64,000 nucleotides of DNA from Trebouxia sp. TZW2008 (GCA_002118135.1 BDIU01000067.1:213218-277217), one strand, 5' to 3'; shown: positions 1-11,257, numbered from the stretch's first letter. The notes: generated by a model from the sequence alone, not told the origin. A program made the numbers and translations.

Positions 1-310
1 GGTTATCTGGGCTTGCAAGCTTGCCGTATGCCATCCTGTGGGTTCAGTTATCAGGCACTCAGGCCAAGGGTAAATCCGGAGATACTTGACAGTCAACTGT
101 GTACAAGGACCTCTCTGCCCCTCATGTCCAATATAATTGGTTTAGGTTAGCACATGATCGGACTGGTTGGAGACAGTTGATTGCTTCTGTACGTACCTGG
201 TTGGGCCTGTTGAGCCTGCCTAGTCCACGTGGATCATGAATGAATGAATGGATGAATGAATGGATGAATGAATGATGAAATGAATGAATGAATGAAATGA
301 ATTTGCAGTC
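1..310 (+). mobile_element. 3' end of a non-LTR (LINE) retrotransposon, cut by the window edge
   Basis: This is the terminal part of the same LINE family found at 12.2-13.6 kb. Both copies share the block ending in the equivalents of TGGAGACAGTTGATTG and CGTACCT(G/A)GTTGGGCCTG, followed by the same GAATGAAT-type tail. The reading frame is broken. The microsatellite tail spans about 236-310 with GAATGAAT, GGATGAAT and GAAATGAAT variants. The element sits just upstream of a CTF4 exon that begins at 350, so it lies in a CTF4 intron in the same orientation as the gene. The 5' part is outside the window. Confidence 0.8.
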
Positions 311-349
311 CAAGTGCTCAGCTAAAGACACAATGCACATGCGCTGCAG

Positions 350-3300
350 GTGCAGAAGGGCAGTCTGCCGCTTAGCGCAGGCGCCACTCTCACCTGGCTT
401 GGCTTCAGTGATGACTCACTACTGGCAGCATATGACTCTGAGGTGAGTCAAATTTGTACTGGTGGTTTCAAGACACATCTGGTTGTGTGTCCAAGAGTGT
501 AATCCTGGCATGCCACCGTGCAACCTGCTGATTGACGGCTTGGTCCTATCTTGTGTCATAGTCATTCAGTCTTGCCTGTTCTGGTGGCAACAGATATACA
601 CACAGGTGCATGCGAGTGTTGCATGTCGTTTGAATTTTGCCCATAGCAGCTGCTATGAAGCTCATGTATTGCCAGGTCAAGTAAAATTCATTACAGCAGC
701 AAGAGGACGCATTGTATGACACTGTCAGAGTCTGGGTTCATGCATCAGACCAAATGCAAAGGCGAGCTCCATTCTTTGCACCATGCACCTTGACTTGAAG
801 GGACAGAGATAGCATCTGCCCACAACTTTGCCTTCAGCTTGAAATTTTCAGTCCAATGATTGACCACAAAAGTGCTTGGCAGCGCAGGGTGTCTTGAGAT
901 TGCGCAGCACAGAGTATGGAGGCTGCTGGGTGCCAGTGTTTGTGTCAGGACAGCAACGCAAGAACAGCGAGGTCTACTGGCCTGTCGGCCTCGGCATGAC
1001 TCAGCTGACATGCATTGTTTGCACAGCAACACAACCCATTCCTCAGGTCAGCTACATTGACTCTTTGGTGACACTGTTGATTGCGTTTGTGGGCGGAAAG
1101 TCAGCGGGATGTACTGGCCTGATTGACCATGACCTGGCAGGCAACAGACGAGCTGCGCTGACTCTGCTGCTGCTTCCAACTGCATTCTTGTTGACACCTT
1201 TAATTGTGTCAGCACAGCAATCAAGAAGAGCAAGGTACACTGGCATGTCTGCCTCAGCCTGAGCATGACGCAGCTGACGTTTATTGTGTGCACAGCAACA
1301 CAACCCATTCCTCAGGTGAGCTACACTTGTTTCGCTGCACGTTTCAGTTGCACTGTTCGGTGCCAGCTGTATTGTGTGTTGCGCAGCATGCAAGGCTGAT
1401 ATGTGACTTGAGAACACTACACTTTAGCCTGCGGTATGCAATTTCAGCGGACATGCACCTGCGCTGATGAACATGTGCAGGTGTGATGGGATTCCTCTTT
1501 CTGGCAGCAGGCCTGTATGCTTGCAATCATTCAAGCTGGTCAGCATGACCTGATGCATACTGTGTCACTATAGCAGATCTTGTGTTGACTCAGTGTAGTG
1601 CATGTTTCTAAACCAATGAGTATAGACCATATTGTCTCAATAACACTTTCTTTGTAGGTTGCGCCGCTGCCTGTGCTGACAAATGTATCTCTGCAAGTGC
1701 CGGTGCTGACAGCAGATGCTACGTCTGCACAGCTGCAAGCAGACTGCCTGAAAAGCAATATGGAGCTTACCCACAGCCGTGTGCAGTTAGCAGAACAGGT
1801 GATCATCAAGTCTAGCACATTTAGAATACTAATGAGCGTCCACTGGTTATTTGGCGCATACAGCTTGGGATCGGCAGCCAGAGGCATCGCTGAAAGGAGT
1901 CTTCAGCTGTTTATTGAATGAAGAAGCCATGCAAACACTCAATGCCTTGATACAATTTGTGATCATGCCATTACAAGACGTTTACAGCTCACCTTCAAGA
2001 CATGCATAGTGTACACATCAGTGGTCATGGCCCATGCGTGATGAATGTTGTTTGCTTTGAACATGTAGCAAGCATGCAGCATGCTCATCAGCTGCATATG
2101 CTGATCCTTGCATGCTTGCAGAGTGAGTCTGGTGAAAGCACCAGCGTAGCAGAGCAACGGGTGGCAGCAGCAGAGGTGCCTCTTGACTGCTGCCTATCCA
2201 AGCTGTTCAACGTTGCTATCAGAGGCGACAAAATGCAGCAAGTCGTTGAACCAGCCTGGCACCTGACACAAATCCATGTGTATTACTTACAGAGCGAGTC
2301 TGGTGAAAGCACTAGCGAAGCAGAGCAACGGGTGGCAGCAGCAGAGGTGGCTCTGGATCGTTGCCTGCTGAAGCTGTTCAACACTGCTGTCAGAGGCGAC
2401 AAGTTGCAGCAAGCTTTGGAAGCAGCTTGCCAGCTAACGCAAGTCAGGTCTATGGAGGGTGCCATCAAGCTGGCAAACCATAACAGGCAAACTGCCTTGG
2501 CTGATAGGATAGCGCTATTGCTAGAGGCCCGCCTAGAACAAGAAGCTGCTGAGGCAGCTGATCAGGTACAGCCAATATTGATGACAGCTTTTGTGACCAG
2601 GGGAAAGGCCTTGGTCAGAAGTAGCACTGCCTTCATTTCTGGATAGCTCTGTTGCTGGAGGCTCGCCTTGAGCAAGAAGCCGCTGAGGCAGCCGATCAGG
2701 TATAGCCAATTGTAACGTCTGTGTTGTTACCGAGGAGATTGTTCTTACCGAGAAGGTCTCTGCCTTGGCTGATAGGATAGCGCAACTGTTGGAGGCTTGC
2801 CTGGAACAAGAGGCTGCTGAGGCAGCTGATCAGGTATAGCCACTTTCGATGACAGCTTTTGTGACCAAGGAAAAGGCCTTGGTCAGAAGTGACACTGCCT
2901 TAGTTTCTGGATAGCGCTGCTGCTTGAGGCACGCCATAAGCAAGAGGCTGCTGAGGCAGCTGATCAGGTACAAAAAAATTGTAATGACTGCATTTGCCCC
3001 CAAGGAGGTTGTCCTTACTCAGAGGCACCACTGCTTTGGCTGATAGGATAGCGCTACTCTTGGAGGCTTGCCTGGAACAAGAGGCCGTTGAGGCAGCAGA
3101 TCAGGTACGGCCAGTTTTGACAGCTTTTGTGACCAAGAAACAGGCCTTGGTCAGAAGTAACAATGCCCTACTTTCCGGATAGCGCTGCTGCCGGAAGCCC
3201 GCCTTGAGCCAGAGGCTGCTGAGGCAGCTGATAAGGTACAGGCCAGTTGCAATGCTTGCATGCATCAGAAAGAGTATTGTCCTCACTGAGAGGTGCAACT

Positions 3301-6064
3301 GCCTTGGCTGGCAGGATAGCGCTACTGTTGGAGGCTAACCTTGAGCAAGAGGCTGCTGAGGCAGCAGATCAGGTACAGGCCACGTGCAATGACTGTGTGA
3401 CGTTCCCAAGGAGATAGTCCTTACTCAGAGGGTCTCTGCCATGTCTGGTGGAATAACTCTGCTGCTGGAAGCTCGCCTTGAGTAAGAGGCTGCTGAGGCA
3501 GCAGATTCGGCACAACCAATTGTAATGGCTGCGCTTCTTACCGAGTAGATTGTCCATACTTGGAGGTAACATTGTCTTGACTGATAGGATAGCTCTGCTA
3601 CTGGGGACCACACCAAACACAAGAGGTAGCTGACCAGGTACGGTCAACTCTTCGTGTAGTGACTGCTTGCGTCCTAGAAAACTATCCGTGCTCAGAAGTG
3701 CTGCTGCCTTGGCTGATAGGATAGCGTTGCTGCTGGAAGCACCTCACACACGAGAGGCTGCTGAGGCAGCTGATCAGGTATCACCAGTTGTAATGATTGC
3801 ATTCGCTACCAAGGAGATTGCTTGTACTCAGAGGCACAACTGCTGTGACTGACAGGATAGTGCTACTTTTGGAGGCTGGCCTTGGGCAAGAAGCTGCTAA
3901 GGCAGCCGATCAGGTAATACAGTGTCTTTCTCTTTGTAAAGACTGCTTTGGTCACAAAGAAAACTGTCCTTACATCAGACTGTCCATACTCAGAGGGACC
4001 ACTGAGTCTGACTGCAGTGGTTGGTTCCCAATCACATTGTCCTTACGTCCAGAATGTCTCTACATCAAGTGTTCTACAAAGAGAAGCCACTGCATACCAT
4101 TGTCGACATTGTGTTTGATTCCATCTGCGGAAGTATATACCCACAAGACTGAGGCTTGGCTTATCTTGTGCCTATATGCAGGTCATCAGTCCAGAACCAG
4201 TTGCCGAATTGCAAAGTGCAGACGCTGATGGCACAGCAGCTAGCCAGAGGCCTTCACCAAGGCGTCAAGAGAACATGATAGAGCCTGCTGACGACAGCCC
4301 TGTCAGGATTGAGATTTGGTCTGTCTTGTGCCAACATGCAGGTCAAGACTCCAAATTCATGCAATCATTTGATTCATCATGGTAGCTGGACTTAGCCTTC
4401 TCACTGCTGACAATACATCGCAACAAGACTTGACATGTCTTGTGGCAACTTGCAGGTCATGAGCCCAGAGCCAGCTGCAGAATTGCCAAGTGCAGATGCT
4501 GACGGCGCAGCTGCTAGCCAAAGTCCTTCACCAACGCCTCAAGAGTCACAACACATCTTGCTGGCATGAATCTCATCATGATCGAGACTTGGCATGTCCT
4601 GTGCCAATCTGCAGGTCATGAGTCCGGCTTGATGCAATCATTTGGTTAGTCACGTGTAGCTGGACTGTGTCTTCTCACTGCTGACATGCCATCGCATCAA
4701 GACTTGATATGTCGCGTGTCATCTTGCAGGTCATGAGAGCACAGCCAGCCGCAGAATTGCAAAGTGCAGATGCTGACGGCGCAGCTGCTAGCGCAGCTCC
4801 TTCGCCAACGCCTCAAGAGAACACGACACAACCTGCCGCCAGGGTCAGGCCTGCTGCACATCTTGTGCCAGCATTTCAACTGCTGACATACCATCAGGAC
4901 TAAGACTCGACATATGTTGTGTCTATACGCAGGTGATGAGTCCAGTACCAGCTGCAGAAATGCAAAGTGCAGATGCTGATGCCGCAGCTGCTAGCGCAAG
5001 TTCACCCCCTTCACCGATGCCTCAAGAGAACACAACACAACCTGCCGCCAGAGTCAGGCCTAGTGCGCACCTTGTAACGGGATCTAGCTCCAGGTCAGTG
5101 CTTGCGTGCTTCCTGTGGGGTTATTGCAAAGCTTTTGTGTTTTTGTAACCCATCCCTTGTAGCCTGCAGCTGCAAGAGGATTTATTGTGTTGCTACTTGT
5201 GCACGCCCTTCAACAACGCCTCAAGAACGCGACACATTCTACTGCCAGCGCCAGGCCAAGCGCACATCTTGTAGCTCCAGGCGTGACTTCAAATTAGTGC
5301 TTGCAGCCTGTCCCTCAGCTTTCCTGGTGTATATTTCATCAAGGGTTTTAAAGTTGTCCCCGTCCCTCATGTTTTGTGCTCGTAATGAAATTGAAGGTGT
5401 TGCTGGTAGTGCAAGTAGTTCAAACAAACACGACACAGCCTACAGCCACAGTCAGGCCTGCTTGCACATCTTGTAGCACCATCTGGCTTCATGGAGATGC
5501 CTGCATGCTTCCCTGCAGATCTCTTACTGTATTTTTCACAAGATATTGTGGATCGTCCCCATCTCTCATTTTCTGCGTTTGCATAAAGGTCAAAGGCAGG
5601 TTTAGATTTTCAGGGATAAGTTTGCAAAGCAAGGGAATTTGCTGAACTTAGTTCTGGCATATGGACAGCTTTGAAGGCAAGTGCTTCAAACACAGTTGTT
5701 GCAGCATCATCGAGTGCTCAACATATTGAGCTGGGCCAATGCGCTGGCAAAATGCACTTGGTGTGTGCAGCAGTGGATTGTCCCACTTTGCAGGGCATTG
5801 CAAGTTGCGCTTCATTTGCCTGCAATGCTGAGCAATAGCATGCTGTAAAGGTTGCAGCCAGATGAAGAACTGCAAGTCTTGACAACTTGCAAATGCCCGT
5901 GCCGCAACCATCTGTGATTTCCCTGCAGGAAACCTCTGGCTGCGGCCAACACAGCTTCTGTATCTCAAGATAATCATATGCCAAGCAAAACTTCAGGGAA
6001 GCGAAAACCACAGCCACAACAGACGGGCAATCCTTTTGCCCGTGCCAAAATGGCCAAGTCATGA
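350..6064 (+). CDS. CTF4: Ctf4/WDHD1/AND-1-like replisome adaptor, 5' incomplete, with amplified internal exons
   Basis: Ctf4/AND-1 is a trimeric hub that links the CMG helicase to polymerase alpha at the replication fork in the nucleus. The WD40 N-terminus lies outside the window. Readable exons are 350-442 (LPLSAGATLTWLGFSD), 888-1046 (GVLRLRSTEYGGCWVPVF), 1658-1798 and 2293-2565 (GDKLQQALEAACQLTQ, then MEGAIKLANH and a helical ADRIALLLEARLEQEAAEAA). All of these are phase 0 and match the SepB beta-propeller and helical region of the family. A linker of Ala/Ser/Pro-rich exons lies at 4182-5093. A final exon at about 5996-6064 encodes KRKPQPQQTGNPFARAK and a stop. How the linker exons splice to the last exon is not resolved; phases disagree for the most obvious choice. 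Three exons have been tandemly copied (listed separately). Confidence 0.85.
888..1314 (+). repeat. Duplicated CTF4 exon (2 clear copies, one worn copy between)
   Basis: The 3' part of the exon at 888-1046 recurs at about 1207-1314, ending in the same ATTCCTCAG followed by a GT donor, with the two donors 268 bp apart. Relative to the functional exon the second copy is frameshifted; the homologous frame reads SKVHWHVCLSLSMTQLTFIV. A more degraded copy is visible at about 1083-1135 (TTTGTGGGCGG...TACTGGCCTGATTG). The first exon is taken as functional because it alone keeps the acceptor, frame and family motif. Confidence 0.75.
2122..2460 (+). repeat. Duplicated CTF4 helical-domain exon, 171-bp unit
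   Basis: The blocks starting AGTGAGTCTGGTGAAAGC at 2122 and AGCGAGTCTGGTGAAAGC at 2293 are 171 bp apart and about 150 bp of each is strongly similar. Both follow a CAG acceptor in phase 0. The first copy ends without a GT donor, while the second continues through MEGAIKLANH to a proper donor at 2565. The first is therefore probably a dead 5' copy. Confidence 0.8.
2433..3913 (+). repeat. 11-copy tandem array of an exon 3' end plus intron, about 135-bp unit
   Basis: The segment encoding ADRIALLLEARLEQEAAEAADQ-like sequence plus its downstream intron is repeated. Splice-donor or equivalent positions are 2565, 2699, 2833, 2967, 3104, 3235, 3372, about 3508, 3637, 3777 and 3913 (spacings 129-140 bp). 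Nine or ten copies retain an (A)G|GTA donor. Copies 2, 4 and 6 share TTTCTGGATAG- or TTTCCGGATAG-type sequence upstream and GGCCTTGGTCAGAAGT, whereas copies 1, 3 and 5 carry TTGGCTGATAGG. The first part is thus a dimeric, roughly 268-bp higher-order repeat. Copies after the first would be about 82 nt exons if the CTCAG acceptors were used, which is not a multiple of three. Confidence 0.9.
4182..5480 (+). repeat. Tandem array of the CTF4 linker exon, about 274-bp dimeric unit
   Basis: Full copies begin after CAG acceptors at 4182, 4456, 4730 and 4933 and encode AEL(Q/P)SADADG followed by A/S/P-rich sequence. Truncated copies start at about 4344 and 4615 and share GCAATCATTTG and the TAGCTGGACT block. 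Full and truncated units therefore alternate (4182 to 4456 is 274 bp; 4456 to 4730 is 274 bp; 4344 to 4615 is 271 bp). Two degraded copies lie at about 5205-5290 and 5425-5480, recognisable by CCTCAAGAACGCGACAC and GCACATCTTGTAGC. Copy 2 carries an in-frame TGA. Confidence 0.85.
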
Positions 6065-6560
6065 AGTGTTCTGACCAAGTTGAGTCATGTCTTGAAACAT
6101 TCAGTTAGTGGCTGGAGGCCTAAGAGTCAACCCTGCACACAACTGTAAGGCTGACTGAGCCGAAGCATGACTTTCTTCATCACACAGACTGCAATTGCAA
6201 GCTGGCATGTCACATTGGTACTTTGCAATGCTGACAGGCCTTGTGAACTTTTGATGGCAAACGATGCACCAAGACTGTTCCACGCTGCTTTGGAGCGGCC
6301 TTTGCTGAAAGCATGCTCAGCTTGTCACAATAACCTTCTCCACTATGCTCAGCTTACACAGAAGCAGGCCCTGCCATGCTGACTGCATGTGGCTTCCATC
6401 AAGTCCTGCCATAGGTTCTGCCATGCTATGGTGCTGCACACGCATTCTGATCTTGCAGAAGCGCAAAGGCCTAGCTGGCAGCAGCGCTAGATCGAGGGTC
6501 ACGGACCATCTCAGGAGCCGAGTGATGCTGACCGACCTCTTGAACTAGCTTTGTCCTGTG

Positions 6561-9500
6561 ATGCTGAGAAAGCTTTTTCAGGTGGTTCCGAAAAAGCCGA
6601 TTCGTGATCCAGTTGCTGACAAGAAGCTCTCGGTGCTTGCTTGGTGAGTGCTGACCGTACACACGGTCGAACGCAACATGTTTGCTGCAAGTCTGCGGCG
6701 CTCAAGTCGTGCTGTTTGCGCAGGGGGCGAAACGTAGAGGGGCAGTGCGGTGTTGAGAACAAGCCAGTCTTGTCAACACCTGCGTTGTTGCAGTCGCTTG
6801 AGACCGCTGATGTACGCTCTGTGATTGCGGGGAAGCTGCACTCAGCAGCACTGCTCAAATCTGGCGAAGTTTGCACCTGGGGTTGTGGCAAAGCTGGCAA
6901 GTTAGGTCATGGGTCCTCGGACAACTTCAGTGAACCCACCAGGTGCTCGTCTCAAGCTGTCTTCCAGCACTACTGGTGTCTCAGACTGCTCATTAACAGG
7001 CCTCACAGCATTTGACACTTCATCAGCCAACAATTTGCAGCATGTTGCTCATGAAGCCAGCGCACACTGTATTGCAGCCAGCAAAATGCAGCTTGTTGCT
7101 TTGAATGCCAGCGCACACTATACTGCTTCCCTGTGAGTTAGATCATTGGATGCATCTGCAGGGTCGAGGCATTGATAGGTCGTGGTGACATTAAGGCAGC
7201 AGCTCTGGGGTCACAGCATACACTGTTTCTGGACAGCAAAGGAGTTGTCTTCAGCTGCGGCGAAAACAAAGAGGGCCAGTGCGGATACGGTACATCCATT
7301 GATGTGCTTGCACAGCAGCGACGGGAGGAATGGGCAATTGGTGCCAATGTTGGGCGCATTGCTAACAGCCTCAGCAGCAGTTCTGTTGGCATGGATGGGC
7401 ATGGCAGCAGCAATGAGCAGCATGCCAGTCAAAGATCTCAGCACTCTGCTTGGTTCAGTGGACAAGCCTTGAAGCCTTTTATCGACAGAGGCTCAAGGCA
7501 GGCTGAAATACAGGAGGCTAACAGGTACAGAATTTTCTCTTTATGACGATCGTGTTGATTGCCAAGAAAATGACATTCACACTGAACTGTGCTTGCAAAG
7601 ATATCACTGCAGTCAGACTGCAGTCGTTGCTTCGCAATTGCCTTGTCCTTACATCAACAATGTCCGTATATCAAGTGTCTTCATGATGAGAACTTACTGT
7701 GCATGCTTAGAAGATCTTGAGTGATGCACTGACCTCGTCATGGTCAAGGCCCAGCCAGAATTGGTGAAACTAGAGCAACAGACTTGCACATTCATTGCAT
7801 CCTTTATACTTTCAGCATATATACTCTGCTTGAGCAGCCAACTGCTGATTAGGTTCTGACTGGCAGGATCATCATCATCAACAACCCAACGTGCTCTTTA
7901 GTCTGAGATTTAAAACGCGAACACATCGAAGGTCACATCGACGCTTGTGCAACAAATTCCAGTCATTTGTTGATATGTTGCATGTGTACATCTGACCAGT
8001 GGTGCTCAACCTTATGCTTTTGTGACATGAATCAAGGCAATTGCAGTTGCATCACTTTTCTGTCGTTGGTCCCAATTTATTGGTGTGCATACAGGCTATT
8101 TGAGCTAGGCAAACAGGAAAGGTCTCGTTCGCATCAGTCAGCCTCCACCTCCTCTCATGACGGGCCCTTTGGCAGCAAGGGTTCTTCCAAGCCAGTGTGG
8201 GACGCTGCCATGTTTGGCCCTAGCGCCCTCCTGCCTGGCCAGTCTCACACGCCCACTAGAATTGGACGAGACTTGCATGAGCTTGTTGCAGAACCAGATG
8301 GAGAGCAAACAGGAGGTGAGAACACTGCAGTTTGTTTTGTCTTTTGATTGTCATGAACTGTGCAGAGCAGACATCCAGCCCTAGCGCCCTTCTGCCTGGC
8401 CAGTGTCATGCACCCACTAGAATTGGACGAGACTTGCATGAGTTGGTTTCTGAGCCAGATCGGGAGCGAACAACAGGTGAAACTTTGGGCGTACAGGGCT
8501 TCTTGCAACTTGGTTGATGCATCTGATATGCGGTAACTGCTTCTGCATGCACCTAGCAGCCTTGTGAAGCCTTCTCACCAGGCAGCCATCTTCAACCACT
8601 AGGACTGGATAGTTGCGCACACAAGGTCATCCTTACAGCATCAGTCATGCATATGACAACACACACCACAGCTGTCACTTTTGCCACATGCAGGCAGTGA
8701 AGGGGAGGTGGTGAGGTCTGTAGAAGCCTCAAGGTATTTCAGCATGCTGCCTACTGCCAAGGGGAAATCGGGGCTTTGCAGGGGGCCACAACATAGCTAT
8801 GCCACACATTCTTGCCGACGCCTCATGATGCAAATTGCAAACGCCACACATGTGAAAATGTTTTCCACATGCAGGCATTGAGAAGGAAGTGGTGAGAGCT
8901 GTAGCAGCCTCCAGATACTTCAGCATGCTAGCCACGGCCAAGGGAGAGATCTGGGGCTTTGGAGGGGGCTTCAATGGGGAACTGGGCTTCAGAAACTCCA
9001 GCTGGGTCACCTCTGCCAGAAAGGTGGAGGGCCAAGTTGCTCAGGTGCGCCTTTTGGATCTCACCCTGCTACAGTGCAAGTCCAAAGCAACTCCTGCTGC
9101 TATGCAAGTCTAACCTGATTTCCACAGCTGTATCTGGTCATGGGCAGACAAATATCCTGAGGCAATTGCTTCCACACGGGAGTTTGCAAAGGGATTGTCA
9201 CTCTCAGACATGGCATAACATGCATGCATCAGACTGGTTTACATAGTTGCCTGGTCAAGAGCTTTAACCTGACCTGCTACCGCCTCCACCTGGTGAGACA
9301 CTGTGCGAAGCATATGTAGACATGTTGCTGCATACAGTCATGTACATGGCGACCCTGCTGATTGTCATGCCATGACCTGAGTGACATTTGTGCACTAGAC
9401 ACTGCAATACAATGGTGGGGCTATAGCTCTAGAGGCAGGGGGTACCTTCTGCACGGCTCTGACAGCCCAAGACAAGATGATCGTCCGGGGTAAGATCGGT

Positions 9501-11257
9501 GGTCCCGCAGATGGGCGGGCTCACTAGCAAGCATGCAATGATGTTGCTCATGCAGTGGCATGTGTGCACAGGCACTGCAAGACAATGGTGATGCAATAGC
9601 TCTAGAGGCAGGAGGGACATTCTGCATGGCACTGACAGCCCAGGGCAAGGTGATCGTCTGGGGTAAGATCGATGGTCCTGCAGACAGGCGGGCTCGCTAG
9701 CAAGCACGTAATGATGTTGCTCATGCTGTGGCATGTGTGCACAGGCATTGCAAGACAATGGTGGTGCGATAGCTCTAGAGGCAGGAGGGACATTCTGCAT
9801 GGCTCTGACAGCCCAGGGCAAGGTGGTCATCTGGGGTAAGATTGGGGGCCCTGCTGACCGGCGGGCTCACAGGCCTGAGGTTGCAGAGATCATGGGCCTT
9901 CCTCCCATCATCAGCATTGCAGCTGGCCAGTCACATGCGCTCATGACTGATGGGGAGCGTGTGTGGGCCCTGGGCAGGTGAGGTCTTTGCTTGATTGTTT
10001 GCTGCTGTCAAGATTGTACTGTCAGAGCAGACTTTTTGACTGCCTCATGTCGTGGAGTCACAGTGATCACAATCACCATCATCCTCAAATTGACATGTCG
10101 CTGACGTTGAGGTTGAGTCACTGCAGCAAGGTATCACCATTATGTTGAGGTGCCAATGCCTATCACTGTGCTGTCCATGCTTTGATGCTTGCTGGCATGG
10201 CTTGAGCATGACCGGAAGTCAATCAAGAAAATAACAAGTCCATGCAGCCAGGATCGTGATATAACAATCTTGATACTGCTTGGCACCCTGCAGGTGGCTA
10301 AGTGCAGATGGAAGTGAGCAGGTAGGGCAGGCCTGGGGCAGTCCTCAGGAGGTGCTGCGCCTGCCCCAAGGGGTGCAGTGCGTGTCTGCTGGTCTGCATT
10401 CCTCAGCTGCCATCGACCGGGACGGTCACTTATGGCTGTGGGGCAAGGTCATCAGTCAGGTACATCAATCTGCTTGTATCTCATTGAGCACTCGAATGGA
10501 CATTGGGGCCTTGGCATTTGTGCGCTTGAGGGGCCCAACAGATGTGACAGTGGAACAGTACATTGAGCTGTGCTGAATGTTGCAATCATGCACTGTGAGG
10601 TCATCACTGCACAGTTTTGCATCATTGACAGGCAAGTATTCATGTGGAACAACTGATTTACAAGCAAGACGCTGCTGTGCTAAGCGACAAGCGATTTAAT
10701 CTCGACACACACTCACACTCATCAGGGGTTCTCTCTTGGCTATGTGCTGCACAGATTCTATGTACAGTAGATATGGCCTTTACCGTGCATGATTGGCAAT
10801 GCCAAACGCAGCTAAATTGCTTTCGCTAGACTGCTTTTCGTATTTCAATCAAAGCACTACTTCTGTCTCAATCATAGGAGGTACATTATGCGCAACCCAG
10901 CCATTGACATTACACATTGTTTCAGGGCATGGGCACAGCAAGCTTGGTTGTCACATGCATTAGATTAGTAGTGACCGACATTGTCTGTATGACCCCCTGC
11001 TGGGGTCCCATGACAGTAAATGTATATATTGATACTGACAGTCAAAGCTTGATGTCATGCTGCAGGAACATGCCAAGTCACTGCGCGAGCAATACTCAAG
11101 CTGGCGCACCAGCAAAACAGATTCTGCAGAAGACAGTGTACCCTGGACAGGACTTGGTTCAGACAAACCTGCACAGGTTGAGGGGCTCAGAAATGTCAAA
11201 GCTATTTCGTTGGGAGGTGTCCATGCTCTGGCGCTTGTTGATGACGACAAGCTCTAA
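6561..11257 (+). CDS. RCC1-repeat (beta-propeller) protein, 8 exons, 548 aa
   Basis: RCC1-family propellers act as nucleotide-exchange or scaffold proteins; the partner here is unknown. Exons are 6561-6643, 6724-6942, 7162-7524, 8095-8315, 8875-9044, 9745-9977, 10294-10459 and 11066-11257. All phases agree and give 549 codons including stop. Propeller signatures are VLAWGRNVEGQCG across the first junction, then VCTWGCGKAGKLGHG, VVFSCGENKEGQCGYG, EIWGFGGGFNGELGF, VVIWGKIGGPADRR, HALMTDGERVWALGR and HLWLWGK. A low-complexity Ser/Gln/His loop occupies roughly residues 140-220. The start at 6561 opens the exon that reads directly into the first blade. Exons 4, 5 and 6 have neighbouring duplicate copies. 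The 3' end is convergent with the CEP95-like gene. Confidence 0.88.
8215..8476 (+). repeat. Duplicated RCC1-gene exon 4 segment; second copy is an intact cassette exon
   Basis: The 3' half of exon 4 (SALLPGQSHTPTRIGRDLHE) is repeated 161 bp downstream. The copy at 8366-8476 has a TGCAG acceptor and a GT donor, and is 111 nt (37 codons), open, and phase 1-1 like its parent. Inclusion would insert a second SALLPGQ...RIGRDLHEL block without disturbing the frame. A third, decayed trace is visible at about 8570-8620. Confidence 0.75.
8694..9044 (+). repeat. Duplicated RCC1-gene exon 5; first copy broken
   Basis: The exon at 8875-9044 has an upstream copy from 8694, 181 bp apart, also preceded by CACATGCAG. 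The shared coding stretch is VVR(S/A)V(E/A)ASRYFSML followed by TAKG. The upstream copy loses similarity near 8785 and has no GT donor there, so it cannot splice like its parent. Confidence 0.8.
9401..9977 (+). repeat. Triplicated RCC1-gene exon 6, 172-bp unit; only the last copy is complete
   Basis: Three copies of an ALQDNG...ALEAGGTFCMALTAQ block start at about 9401, 9573 and 9745. The first has lost the CAG acceptor (CTAG). Copies 1 and 2 end in TAG where the third continues CACAGGCCTGAGG into the second half of the exon. Sequence identity between copies is high, suggesting recent expansion. Confidence 0.88.

Noticed and set aside
1540..1887. 115-codon minus-strand frame
   Set aside because: It lies antisense to the CTF4 exon at 1658-1798 and has no independent coding signal.
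2645..3913. Treating each copy of the ADRIALLLEA unit as a real CTF4 exon
   Set aside because: With the visible acceptors the copies are about 82 nt and would shift the frame, and several contain stops. They are better annotated as repeat-derived decoys.
6455..6548. Exon-like stretch after CTTGCAG encoding KRKGLAGSSARSRVTDHLRS
   Set aside because: It could be an alternative CTF4 3' exon, but the exon at about 5996-6064 gives a better family-like C-terminus, and this stretch lies just upstream of the RCC1 gene start with no supporting phase.
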